From contig NZ_CP150241.1 in NCBI RefSeq assembly GCF_037975235.1, positions 3,720,001 through 3,784,000 of the forward strand: a stretch of DNA of 64,000 nucleotides. The letters are read 5' to 3'. This DNA comes from Paenibacillus sp. FSL R5-0341 (GTDB lineage Bacteria; Bacillota; Bacilli; Paenibacillales; Paenibacillaceae). Below, in pieces: positions 8,461 to 16,952 of this stretch. Made by a program: the position numbers and the translations under genes. The notes below the pieces were generated by a model. The model ran no database searches, had not been told where the DNA came from, and saw nothing but the letters and a program-made list of their open reading frames with translations. Positions within the stretch are counted from its first letter, which is position 1. Each line of letters begins with the position of its first letter.

Positions 8461-9626
8461 TGCACCACTCCCTTTCTGTTCAATCTCTCAGGGCTCAGCG
8501 CCTCAATTCCGAGCTCTTCTGAGCTTTTGCCCGCGAGCAATTCAGCGATTAGTCTGCCTGTTATCGCACTGAGCAAAATACCGTTACGATAATGCCCAAA
8601 GGCGGTGAATAGCCCTGATATACTTTTGCAAGCGCCTATATAAGGCAGCCCATCCGGAGTTGTCGGCCTTACGCCTGCCCACGCTCGCAAAAATTGTGCC
8701 TCTTTCATCCCAGGCACCCAGTGGGTAGCCGCTGTTAACAGCTTCTGAACACCCTGTACAGAAACATTCAGATCCGTTCTGCCTGGCAAACTGGTTGCCC
8801 CAAGCCAAACCTCTCCATTGGCTTTGGGAACAATATAGATGTCCTCTGCGTACACCGTCCTGTCAGGTCTGTACCCTGCATGTTCAGCTGAGAACTGAAC
8901 GGCGGCTATTTCTCCTTTTACCGACCACACAGGCAAGCTCAAATCCAAATGTCTCAACAATTCTTCGCTCTGTAATCCAGCAGCTATAACGACATGTCTG
9001 CATGTCATCTCACCGATCGATGTGGTGATTCCCTGCACCCCGTATTCATTTGCTTGCACACGTATATCCTGTATGCCCTCCATCACCCGCGCTCCCATTG
9101 CTTGAGCGCATTCAGCATATGCCTTTGTGAGATGGACTGGAAGAACCTCACTCTCGTAAGGCCTGTAGTAGGCTCCATACGTATCTCTGTTAAGCCACGA
9201 TGCCTCCTGTTGCACAGCGTAACGATCCCACCACACCTCATCAGAAGACAACGTGGACTTCCGATTGTCCTTATAATTACTTAATTCACTGTATGAACGA
9301 AAAGGAGTTAGGAATCCCTGACGTTGCAGTCCAACCTCTACCTTGCTGAGTGTAGCCATTAGCATCTGTTGCTCATGAAGTAACTGTCTGCTCTGCTTGG
9401 CAAGCTTAGCCATCAAAGGATGGGAAAAATCCTCACTGTCTGCCGCTAGCATTCCAGCCGCTGCGCAAGAAGTCCCTCCTGCAATCGCCGAACGCTCTAC
9501 TAACAGTACATCCTGTCCACGGGAAGCAAGCTCATATGCGATGGAGCACCCAACGACGCCTCCGCCTATAATAATCGTTTCTGCATGAATCTTATCCGGT
9601 CTATCAGTAACGATGTCATTCATCAT
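8457..9626 (-). CDS. thiO: Glycine oxidase
   Basis: A FAD-dependent amine oxidase, 389 residues, that oxidises glycine to the imine (dehydroglycine) used by ThiG. The FAD fold is clear: IIIGGGVVGCSIAYELASRG near residues 18-37, GGTSCAAAGML, and the C-terminal GLFTAFGHYRNGILLSAITG. AAGLQSEEL and the WAGVRPTTPDGLPYIG segment are typical of DAO-family oxidases. Tandem ATGs at 9626 and 9623 follow AAGGAG, with overlap into the tenI stop codon. Confidence 0.92.
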   Translation of the reverse strand: MMNDIVTDRPDKIHAETIIIGGGVVGCSIAYELASRGQDVLLVERSAIAGGTSCAAAGMLAADSEDFSHPLMAKLAKQSRQLLHEQQMLMATLSKVEVGLQRQGFLTPFRSYSELSNYKDNRKSTLSSDEVWWDRYAVQQEASWLNRDTYGAYYRPYESEVLPVHLTKAYAECAQAMGARVMEGIQDIRVQANEYGVQGITTSIGEMTCRHVVIAAGLQSEELLRHLDLSLPVWSVKGEIAAVQFSAEHAGYRPDRTVYAEDIYIVPKANGEVWLGATSLPGRTDLNVSVQGVQKLLTAATHWVPGMKEAQFLRAWAGVRPTTPDGLPYIGACKSISGLFTAFGHYRNGILLSAITGRLIAELLAGKSSEELGIEALSPERLNRKGVVQ

Positions 9627-10303
9627 CTCATCTCCTTGTTTCTGCGGCTCAGACTTTCTGTACCAACGATAGTCTGCCTTAAAGATGCGGCGGCCCGATC
9701 CGGTGAATCACTCGCCCATACATTCGAGATCACGGCGGCTCCCTGTGCCCCTGCCGAGCGAATCGCGTGAATGTTTCCCGGTTCAATGCCCCCGATCGCA
9801 ATCACAGGAATGGAGACACCCCTGCACACTTCAGCAAGAGCATTTAATCCTCTTGGTTCAAGATCCGGCTTACTGTTGGTTGCGTAGACATGCCCGAAGA
9901 AAAGGTAATCAGCTCCACGTTCTTCAGCGATTTTTGCCTCATCGATTGAATGAACAGATACACCCAGACGAAGTCGCTGCACATTGCTTAGGTCATCATT
10001 GTTGTAGTTACGTATAGCCTCTTGCCCCCAATGGACACCGCCGTAGTTTTCATTCTGCGAGTTCAGCTCTGAACCATTGATGACGATCCGGCAAGAGGGA
10101 ACTCCACCACCACGCAGACTTTCAGCCCAATCGACCTTTTCTTGCCATGTGAGTTGTTTCTCTCGTATGTGAATATAGTCCACCCATGGCCAGACGTCTT
10201 TTGCAACTTTTACAAATGTTGCTTGATCTCCAGCCCCCGTAGATACAACATGCAGTTCAAATGATCCGTGTACATGTTCATGAGAAATTGCCGTACCGTT
10301 CAT
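9623..10303 (-). CDS. tenI: Thiazole tautomerase (TenI)
   Basis: A TIM-barrel protein of the ThiE/TenI superfamily, 226 residues. I call it TenI, not thiamine-phosphate synthase, because it has the tautomerase-type FFGHVYAT segment with the TenI histidine, lacks the ThiE pyrophosphate-binding pattern, and heads the tenI-thiO-thiS-thiG-thiF order known from Bacillus. TenI aromatises the thiazole phosphate. VDYIHIREK and IPVIAIGGIEPGN are the barrel motifs. The N-terminus is about 15 residues longer than in B. subtilis TenI. It lies directly behind the TPP riboswitch. tenA and thiD are not in this operon. Confidence 0.85.
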   Translation of the reverse strand: MNGTAISHEHVHGSFELHVVSTGAGDQATFVKVAKDVWPWVDYIHIREKQLTWQEKVDWAESLRGGGVPSCRIVINGSELNSQNENYGGVHWGQEAIRNYNNDDLSNVQRLRLGVSVHSIDEAKIAEERGADYLFFGHVYATNSKPDLEPRGLNALAEVCRGVSIPVIAIGGIEPGNIHAIRSAGAQGAAVISNVWASDSPDRAAASLRQTIVGTESLSRRNKEMR

Positions 10304-10334
10304 CTCCTTCCATGCATCAATGCTATGAAAAACA

Positions 10335-10364
10335 CAAAAAAGCCACTCCCGTAGGGGAGTGGCT
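10335..10364 (-). terminator. Riboswitch-controlled terminator of the thi operon
   Basis: Minus-strand stem AGCCACTCCC, loop CTAC, stem GGGAGTGGCT, then TTTTTTG, lying between the aptamer and tenI. The 5' arm can instead pair with the aptamer 3' strand (10555-10543), giving an antiterminator. Confidence 0.9.
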
Positions 10365-10540
10365 GCGTATTAATTATTGGATCAGATGACTGACTGATGC
10401 ATACAGTTCATTTCGTGCAAAACAGCTATGGAATTTGTAACCATAACGTTATACACGGAACTGCATGTTTCAATTCGCTAAGCAGACGATTGACATTCTA
10501 TCGAATTCCCGTTTGCTCACGTCATTCACTGAAACGCGCG

Positions 10541-10636
10541 CGCCACTTCCCTACGCTGGTATGATCCAGATCAGGTGCAAAGGGTCCGGAATCGCATTCT
10601 TCCATCTCAGCCGCATCGTGCGGCCCCCCTAGTGTT
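10541..10636 (-). promoter_or_regulatory. TPP riboswitch (THI element)
   Basis: The minus strand contains the conserved landmarks of the TPP aptamer in order: ACTAGGGGGGCC, GCTGAGATGGA, ACCCTTTGCACCTGATC, TGGATCATACCAGCGTAGGGA. It lies in the leader of tenI-thiO-thiS-thiG-thiF. TPP binding is expected to free the downstream terminator and shut the operon off. Confidence 0.97.
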
Positions 10637-10654
10637 CATATGAAGTTGTAGCCT

Positions 10655-10683
10655 ATGTTACCATAGACGGATTTTTTTGTCAC
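10655..10683 (-). promoter_or_regulatory. Probable sigma-A promoter of the thi operon
   Basis: Minus strand: -35 GTGACA (10683-10678), 17-nt spacer, -10 TAACAT (10660-10655), placed so that transcription begins just before the riboswitch aptamer. Confidence 0.6.
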
Positions 10684-10715
10684 CGTTCATTTCTGTTTAA
10701 TGTTGCTTGAATTGT

Positions 10716-12266
10716 CTAGTTTTTCTCAGACCATTCTTCGACATTCCATGTTTTCGTGACCCAACCCTCGTAGAAATCAGGTTCATGAGATACCAGCAAC
10801 ACCGTTCCCTTGAATTCTTGCAAGGCACGCTGCAACTCCGCTTTGGCTGTGACATCCAGATGGTTTGTCGGCTCATCGAATAAAATCCAGTTGCTTTCAC
10901 GCATCAAGAGCTTGCATAAACGAACCTTGGCTTGCTCTCCACCACTCAGCATGTTAAGCGGACGGGTAATATGCTCATTTTTCAACCCACAGCGAGCGAG
11001 ATGCCCCCGGACTTCGTTCTGGGTCAAATGTGAAAACTCATTCCAGACATCCTCAATCGGTGTGATATTTCCAGCACGGACTTCCTGCTCAAAATATGCC
11101 GTTTCGAGATAATCTCCCAAGAAAGTCTTACCACTCAGTGGAGATATTTTTCCCAGGATGGTTTTCAGCAGTGTCGATTTACCCACACCATTACAACCTA
11201 CAATGGCAATTTTCTCACCACGTTCAATTGTCATTGTCATCTTAGGCAGCAAAGGATACGTATATCCGATTTCAAAATCAATGCCTTCAAAGACCGTTTT
11301 GCTACTCGCCCGGGCATCCTTGAATTTGAACGTTGGTTTAGCCGCTTCATCTGGACGATCAATACGTTCAATCTTGTCCAGCTGCTTCTCCCGGCTCTTC
11401 GCTCGACCTGAAGTTGAAGCACGTGCCTTGTTACGCTGAATGAAATCTTCCTGCTTCTTGATATACTCTTGCTGCTTCTCGTATGCATCAATATGCTGGG
11501 CTTTATTCATATCAGCCATCTCAAGGAACTTGTTATAGTTCGCTGCATATCGCGTTAATTTGGCAAATTCCAAATGATAAATAACATTTACGACTTCATT
11601 CATGAATTCCGTGTCATGGGAAATTAGAAGAAACGCGTGTGGGTAATCTTTCAGGTAACGTGACAGCCATTCAATGTGCTCTACATCCAGATAGTTGGTA
11701 GGCTCATCCAGCAAAAGGGCTGTAGGCTTCTCTAGTAGAAGCTTGGCAAGAAGCACCTTGGTACGTTGTCCACCACTTAGAGCTGCGACATCTCGATCAA
11801 GACCAATTGCGGTCAAACCAAGACCATTGGCCATCTCTTCGACTTTTACGTCAATCAGATAAAAATCGCCCTGCTCCAGTTGTTCCTGAATATCGCCCAT
11901 CTCTTCCAGCAACTGCTCCAGCTTATCTGGATCTGCATCTGCCATCTGGTCCGTAATATTCATCATTTCTTTTTCCAATTCAAGCAACGGAAGGAATGCG
12001 TCCTTAAGTACGTCACGAATGGTTTTGCCTGGCGTAAGCTTCGTATGCTGATCCAGATATCCATAACGGACCTTAGGTGTCCATTCCACTTTTCCACTGT
12101 CTTTAAGTAATTTACCGGTAAGGATGTTCATTAGTGTGGATTTACCTACACCATTGGCACCAACAAGTCCTACTCGCTCTCCGGCAAGTAAGCGAAACGA
12201 TACATTTTTAAATAACGTGCGATCTCCAAAATTGTGACTCACGTTCTCTACTGACAATAAACTCAT
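10716..12266 (-). CDS. ABC-F family ATPase
   Basis: A soluble tandem-ATPase protein, 516 residues, without membrane segments. ABC domain 1 has Walker A GANGVGKST (about residues 36-44), signature LSGGQ and Walker B LLLDEPTNYLD. Domain 2 has GCNGVGKST, LSGGE and ILFDEPTNHLD. A charged coiled linker rich in Lys/Arg/Glu separates them. This architecture defines ABC-F proteins, which act on the ribosome as translation factors or, in some subgroups, as antibiotic-resistance factors. The length and motifs fit the YbiT/YkpA-like housekeeping group, but the subgroup was not resolved. A possible extended -10 (TGCTAGAAT) lies about 60 nt upstream. Confidence 0.88.
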   Translation of the reverse strand: MSLLSVENVSHNFGDRTLFKNVSFRLLAGERVGLVGANGVGKSTLMNILTGKLLKDSGKVEWTPKVRYGYLDQHTKLTPGKTIRDVLKDAFLPLLELEKEMMNITDQMADADPDKLEQLLEEMGDIQEQLEQGDFYLIDVKVEEMANGLGLTAIGLDRDVAALSGGQRTKVLLAKLLLEKPTALLLDEPTNYLDVEHIEWLSRYLKDYPHAFLLISHDTEFMNEVVNVIYHLEFAKLTRYAANYNKFLEMADMNKAQHIDAYEKQQEYIKKQEDFIQRNKARASTSGRAKSREKQLDKIERIDRPDEAAKPTFKFKDARASSKTVFEGIDFEIGYTYPLLPKMTMTIERGEKIAIVGCNGVGKSTLLKTILGKISPLSGKTFLGDYLETAYFEQEVRAGNITPIEDVWNEFSHLTQNEVRGHLARCGLKNEHITRPLNMLSGGEQAKVRLCKLLMRESNWILFDEPTNHLDVTAKAELQRALQEFKGTVLLVSHEPDFYEGWVTKTWNVEEWSEKN

Positions 12267-12404
12267 AAGATGAGGTTGCTCCTATCTATTAGACATTACT
12301 TTTGTTATTGTTCCGAAACCCTATTCTAGCACAGGTTCTGTCTTTTCTGAAAGTAATGTAAACAGTTCAGGAACCTCTTCCATGATTTTGTTGTACAAGC
12401 TCCC

Positions 12405-13388
12405 CTAACGATTAGAGCAGTTATATTCGAAATAGCCTTGTGCAGCTGCTTCTCTTGCGTCTGTGAACACTTCTTCGGCACGGTAACCATTACCACATGT
12501 GGAGGGATAGTAGTACTTGATACCCGTTAAAGGATCTACCCCACCTACGATGGCCGTTTTCTTCACAAGTCTGCCTCCACCAATTGCGTAGTTGTTGATC
12601 TTCTGGTCACCCACACCTATACCCTGGATAAATGCCATAATCCCTGTATCATTTATGGAGTTGTACCAATCTTCCTGCGCAATCAGAGGCATCGTAAATG
12701 TATAGGAAATACCGTTCTTTCTGGCAAACTCATTATGGCGGTTAATCACATCGGCCAGATTATTCTGCACAGTAGCTACAATCCGACTTCGTCTAACTTG
12801 TTCAAATACGTTGGTATCCTGAAGCAAAGGAATCTGTGTGGTTGTAGCCAGTTCTTTTTGAAATCCCTCAATCCATTTCCCTGCGCTTGCATCGTAGGCA
12901 TATACGTAGTCGTCCAATGTAAAGTTAATACTGCTCCCATTTGAATCTGAATATGTATAAGGTCTCTTGGGGCTCCACACTTGCCTGAAAGAATCTTCAC
13001 GGTTACCTGTCAACTCTGTTTCTGTGGACAACATATAATAGCCGTCATAATCCAGAATAACTACGACAGGAATGTAATTAAACATGTTTCGAATAGCTGC
13101 GGGATCATCCTGAATCCCCATATTCAAAGCCATTGTCTGAGTGAATGTAATCAAGGCAAGCTCCTTGTCCGCTTTGACAAACTTGGTTGAATCATAACCC
13201 GCTTCATCATTTTGTTTCTCATTCTGATGCATCACTGCACCTGCATCCATAACTGCGGTTTGAAGTGCAGATCTGTATCGATGTCCAAGATAGTTAGCCT
13301 CTTCGGCATCTTGGGTATGGAGTGAGATGATCCAGAAGAGCGGGAAGAAGATCAGCACGAATACAATGGAAAGCTCAGTAATCTTCAT
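12405..13388 (-). CDS. Tad-like locus exported protein, last gene
   Basis: A 327-residue protein I do not recognise by family. It has one N-terminal transmembrane helix (about residues 7-25, beginning two residues after MKITE) and a large extracytoplasmic domain. A late Cys pair (STCGNGY and EYNCSNR) could form a disulfide. Its build (short basic start, single helix, long exterior) resembles the pseudopilin-like TadE/TadF proteins of Tad loci, and it is the distal gene of the cluster. The start at 13388 follows GGAGG and overlaps the previous gene by 14 nt. A longer frame to 13442 lies inside that gene. Confidence 0.75.
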   Translation of the reverse strand: MKITELSIVFVLIFFPLFWIISLHTQDAEEANYLGHRYRSALQTAVMDAGAVMHQNEKQNDEAGYDSTKFVKADKELALITFTQTMALNMGIQDDPAAIRNMFNYIPVVVILDYDGYYMLSTETELTGNREDSFRQVWSPKRPYTYSDSNGSSINFTLDDYVYAYDASAGKWIEGFQKELATTTQIPLLQDTNVFEQVRRSRIVATVQNNLADVINRHNEFARKNGISYTFTMPLIAQEDWYNSINDTGIMAFIQGIGVGDQKINNYAIGGGRLVKKTAIVGGVDPLTGIKYYYPSTCGNGYRAEEVFTDAREAAAQGYFEYNCSNR

Positions 13389-13926
13389 TGAGAACCATAC
13401 CTCCGTATGTGACAAATACAGCTGAAGCCTGCGCCGTACCACTCAACCATTCACGAATAAGCATGGAAGGTGTACGATTTGTATTTTGGAGCGTCACGGT
13501 GAAAAAATCCCCTGTTGTCAATGTATATCTTCGAGTAGGATCATCAGCCGGTATCACACCTGAAGATGGGAATAGCCTATCTCGAATCTGAGCTGCATAA
13601 TATCCATCCTGCACTACCTCATAGGTCCCGGTAAAACTGTTATTGTCCATCGGGTCTGTATAATGAGGTACATATTTCTTATGTAAATGTTCCATCGACA
13701 ACTCATACACATTGCCCGTCTGGGCCAGTTGCTCCTCAAACTCAGTTAACATTCGAGGTGAAATATATCCTTTCGTTCGGACAGCATCAACAAAACGTGT
13801 TACATTCTGAACAGCCATCATACGTGCTATATCATCCTGCCGATCGGCTGTTTCAGCAGCCGGGTACACATAGAGTAGAAGGACTGCGAGCAATACGGCA
13901 AGCAGCTTGGATGCGGCATTAATCAA
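13375..13926 (-). CDS. Tad-like locus exported protein with N-terminal helix
   Basis: A 183-residue protein of unknown family: one hydrophobic N-terminal helix (about residues 5-22), then a polar exterior domain beginning AAETADRQDD. I place the start at TTG 13926, which overlaps the previous stop codon (TTGA) and sits 10 nt after AAGGAGG. The open frame extends to 13947 but that part covers the ribosome site. The size and build fit a minor pseudopilin (TadE/TadF-like). The neighbours are three similar single-helix proteins and the Tad ATPase and platform genes. Confidence 0.72.
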   Translation of the reverse strand: MINAASKLLAVLLAVLLLYVYPAAETADRQDDIARMMAVQNVTRFVDAVRTKGYISPRMLTEFEEQLAQTGNVYELSMEHLHKKYVPHYTDPMDNNSFTGTYEVVQDGYYAAQIRDRLFPSSGVIPADDPTRRYTLTTGDFFTVTLQNTNRTPSMLIREWLSGTAQASAVFVTYGGMVLNEDY

Positions 13927-14321
13927 TTCACACTGGCCTCCTTCCAAAAAACAATCTTGAGCAGTTCTCCAGTTTCATTTCGTATAAACTCAGGTCTGTA
14001 GGTAGCATCGAGCCCGACAGGAATCGTCGCTGTTTTGCTGACAAGTGGATCGATCACATAAGAAGTTCCGTCTACCTCTACAGGAATGCCTGTGCCTGTC
14101 ATCTGTCTCACGGTATGCAACACTTCCGCACCACTATACTGATCGGGATTAGTGGTGTGCAGTGTTGTTGTCAGTCGACCTTCCATACCTGCTATTGTCT
14201 GTACTCTGTCGTTCAAAGCCGCTGATAAAATCTTAACATTCTGTTGCCCGTACAGGCAGGCTGTCACAAACAGGACAACCGCCGTACAAAACAACATAAG
14301 ATGCTGGGTATTCTGGGACAT
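13923..14321 (-). CDS. Tad-like locus small single-helix protein
   Basis: A 132-residue protein with a transmembrane helix at about residues 8-24 and a soluble C-terminal domain of about 105 residues that I do not recognise (TTTLHTTNPDQYSGAEV, IPVEVDGTSYVIDPL). The ATG at 14321 follows AGGAG. The stop codon overlaps the next start by 4 nt, so translation is coupled. By position and size it is another candidate minor pilin or assembly protein of the locus. Confidence 0.72.
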   Translation of the reverse strand: MSQNTQHLMLFCTAVVLFVTACLYGQQNVKILSAALNDRVQTIAGMEGRLTTTLHTTNPDQYSGAEVLHTVRQMTGTGIPVEVDGTSYVIDPLVSKTATIPVGLDATYRPEFIRNETGELLKIVFWKEASVN

Positions 14322-14337
14322 GTTAAACCAACTCCTG

Positions 14338-14823
14338 TCAGGATTGCTGGAAGATCAGCCCTCTTACCACGTTGGAACGGTCTTTTACAATAATTGCTTT
14401 GAATTTACCACTTGGATTGACGTATTGATTGTCTTTTTCACTCATGGTCTGGTTAATAATCCCCACTTTATCGTCAGGTGCAATAACCGAGCCGTAGTCC
14501 GCATTATTGAGATCCTGTGAAATATTTAATTGGTTGCCGTACCATTGACCCGCTTTATTTTTACCTGTAATAACTTGAATACCGAACTGATCCTTGTCCG
14601 CATATTTACGCAGCGCATTCGTTACCTGTGATCCACTGATGGTTGTTCCGTCATATACCGTAAATGCAGCCTGGGACAATTCGGTCTGGATATCAGCAAA
14701 ATTGTTTTGGGCCGTCTTAGTTGCCTCCTGAGCCGAAATAAATAACAGAACTACAATTGTAATCAGAGCGATCGTTAAAAATATCCCTGCTGCCACCTTC
14801 AAAGCGCTTGATGCATTGTTCAT
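14338..14823 (-). CDS. Pilin-like protein of the Tad-like locus
   Basis: A 161-residue protein whose N-terminus (MNNASSALKVAAGIFLTIAL and onward to about residue 33) is a long hydrophobic helix running into an amphipathic stretch (TKTAQNNFADIQTELSQ), the layout of type IV pilin-like subunits. There is no obvious class III cleavage motif (Gly before Phe/Glu), so processing is uncertain. It is the best candidate for the major structural subunit because it directly follows the platform gene. The start at 14823 has GGGAGGA 6 nt upstream. The C-terminal half is a compact domain (TGKNKAGQWYGNQLN). Confidence 0.72.
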   Translation of the reverse strand: MNNASSALKVAAGIFLTIALITIVVLLFISAQEATKTAQNNFADIQTELSQAAFTVYDGTTISGSQVTNALRKYADKDQFGIQVITGKNKAGQWYGNQLNISQDLNNADYGSVIAPDDKVGIINQTMSEKDNQYVNPSGKFKAIIVKDRSNVVRGLIFQQS

Positions 14824-14885
14824 GATAAATCCTCCCAAGTTATAAGTGATTAAACTATTTCAGACTGTTACACAGATGAATTGTG

Positions 14886-16952
14886 CTACAGTTTCTGAAT
14901 TTGTTCATAATAAATGTTCATCTGCAAGAAGCTCATACCGACCAATGGAATGACCAGATACAAAAAGATAAGGGCATACATAGGTGTAAATCCGATGGTT
15001 CTACCCCATGATGCTTTTACATCAATCATTTTGCTGTATTCCTGCTTGCGTTGTTCAAAATAGAATGCCATCATGCTTTCAAGATCATCGAAGGCTTCAC
15101 GTATTGAGATTTTGCCAAGGGCAAGCTGCAATTTATCCACCAGTCGCTGGAACTCGGGCAAACCCGCCTCTTCCTTTAATTGTTCAAGTGCAAGCTCTGG
15201 CCCATGTTCGAAATGCAACAAACATTTTTGCAGCGGACGCTTGAAAATGACGGCAAATCGATTAAGCCACTCCAATATCTCCTCCACAGACATCCGGTCC
15301 ATCTCACGCAAAATGGAAATCACCGTCTGAAATTGATAGATTTCATGCCGCATATCCAACCTTCGCATTTTCCGCTGAAATAACATGAGCCATACGGGCA
15401 TGTAGTACCCTGCTACACCCATGACAATCGCTATAATCATTTCCCACCAGCGTACATATTGCTTGTTATACACCTCTAGTTTTTGCATAATGCGCGCGAT
15501 CGTCTCAGCCTGGGTATCATGGTCCAGCTGAACGGGAGAGAGCTGTTGTAACGCTTTGGAGATGTCTTCGTATGTAGCTCCTCGGTTCATTTCTACACTT
15601 TCCAGCACGGATTGATCCAAAGCTGTTTTTTCCTCGGCCTTCCTGAGGTCCGCTTCAGCCATTGCGCCAAACATTCGGTCATCCCGGATTGGATCATGCA
15701 AGATGTGGTTACGTTCAACCTGGTGCAACAGTAAGATACAGCCCATCGTAAGGACCAAACAACCTGCGAATAACATCACTCGACGAATGGCAAGCCATTC
15801 ATATTTCAGCTCCGAGCTGCTCTCCCTCATCAGTCGTATCGTTTGGCTGTATTGTGTACTCCTAGGTTTCGCCGCAAACAACATCGCCATTTTCCGTATG
15901 AAGGTCTGCTTGTACAGAAACTGATCCAACCGTGAGTGCTTATGGCCTGACCGATAACGGGTCTCATCGTATTGTTGGAGCCTTTGCAAAAGCAAATAGG
16001 CAAGGATGATGATGACATAGATCGATATTTTAGTAACAAAACCGATTTTGCTGCGATAAAATTCATCCATCGTTGGAAAACTGACTCTTGCCCAGCGTTC
16101 GATCGGAGCGGTGAACAATACCGGAGCGAGTGCGATGATATTAAGTCCTTTGAGCAAGTAATCCAATTTATCACGCCGCAATATCTCCAAATGAATCTCC
16201 TGAGTTAGGTTACCAAGTCCTTTAAGATAAATAGAACCTTGTTCTCTGTCCTTATCCCCGAACTCCATGACCATATAGGAAACGCCTGCGAACCCTTTGA
16301 GAAAACGATTGGGAGCCACTTCATAATAACGCTCAAGAGCTTCATTCGGATCTGGAGAAGTTAGAGCTTCGTAGATCAGTCTTACTTGTTCCGCGGCTTC
16401 TCCTGTTCCTGCTTCAGCGGCTTCATAGAGCGCTTCTTCAACCATGCCATGCTGATGATACCGATGCCTTACATCTGCAAAGAGATCCAGCATCTGCACC
16501 AGCAACCTTTTCTCCATACGACTGAGGCACATATCCAGCACCAGGCTGTTTAGCACCACAGCACAGAGCACGGACAGTATTACAAAAGCGATACCCGGCT
16601 GCAGAAGAAACAGAATGACACTTATGCTTCCATATCCTCCCAGAATAATCAGAACCACTGTCATCGTCAGTCTGCGAAGTGAGGGCTCATCCCCAACGTG
16701 GCGGAATGAAATCCGCTTCTGCACTTGTAGAATATAGGCTGATAGCAGTGGGACTTTCATTCCGAAGCGGTAGGACTGTAACAAGAGTGCTCCCAGTCCT
16801 TTAAATCCCTTCCCTCCGGGAGTTAGAATAACGCCGGATTGGCTTGTTGGACCACCTCCTCTGCGACGTATCACACCTAAAACCAGAAGCGTGATCAGCA
16901 ACCCTCCTGCACAAATACTTAATACGAGGAGCAGAATCCATTTAATTGTCAT
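14886..16952 (-). CDS. Fused TadB-TadC-like inner-membrane platform protein
   Basis: A 688-residue membrane protein containing two type II secretion F-like regions. The first (about residues 140-245, MLDLFADVRHRYHQHGMVEEAL onward in parts) is bracketed by helices near 8-30, 92-135 and 265-330. The second (about 545-630, VISILREMDRMSVEEILEWL and later) follows helices near 390-410 and 500-525, with a final helix at the C-terminus. In classical Tad loci these are separate TadB and TadC genes, so this looks like a fusion. The ATG at 16952 follows GGGGTGA and lies inside the end of the ATPase gene. It would anchor the ATPase and move pilin subunits. Confidence 0.8.
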   Translation of the reverse strand: MTIKWILLLVLSICAGGLLITLLVLGVIRRRGGGPTSQSGVILTPGGKGFKGLGALLLQSYRFGMKVPLLSAYILQVQKRISFRHVGDEPSLRRLTMTVVLIILGGYGSISVILFLLQPGIAFVILSVLCAVVLNSLVLDMCLSRMEKRLLVQMLDLFADVRHRYHQHGMVEEALYEAAEAGTGEAAEQVRLIYEALTSPDPNEALERYYEVAPNRFLKGFAGVSYMVMEFGDKDREQGSIYLKGLGNLTQEIHLEILRRDKLDYLLKGLNIIALAPVLFTAPIERWARVSFPTMDEFYRSKIGFVTKISIYVIIILAYLLLQRLQQYDETRYRSGHKHSRLDQFLYKQTFIRKMAMLFAAKPRSTQYSQTIRLMRESSSELKYEWLAIRRVMLFAGCLVLTMGCILLLHQVERNHILHDPIRDDRMFGAMAEADLRKAEEKTALDQSVLESVEMNRGATYEDISKALQQLSPVQLDHDTQAETIARIMQKLEVYNKQYVRWWEMIIAIVMGVAGYYMPVWLMLFQRKMRRLDMRHEIYQFQTVISILREMDRMSVEEILEWLNRFAVIFKRPLQKCLLHFEHGPELALEQLKEEAGLPEFQRLVDKLQLALGKISIREAFDDLESMMAFYFEQRKQEYSKMIDVKASWGRTIGFTPMYALIFLYLVIPLVGMSFLQMNIYYEQIQKL

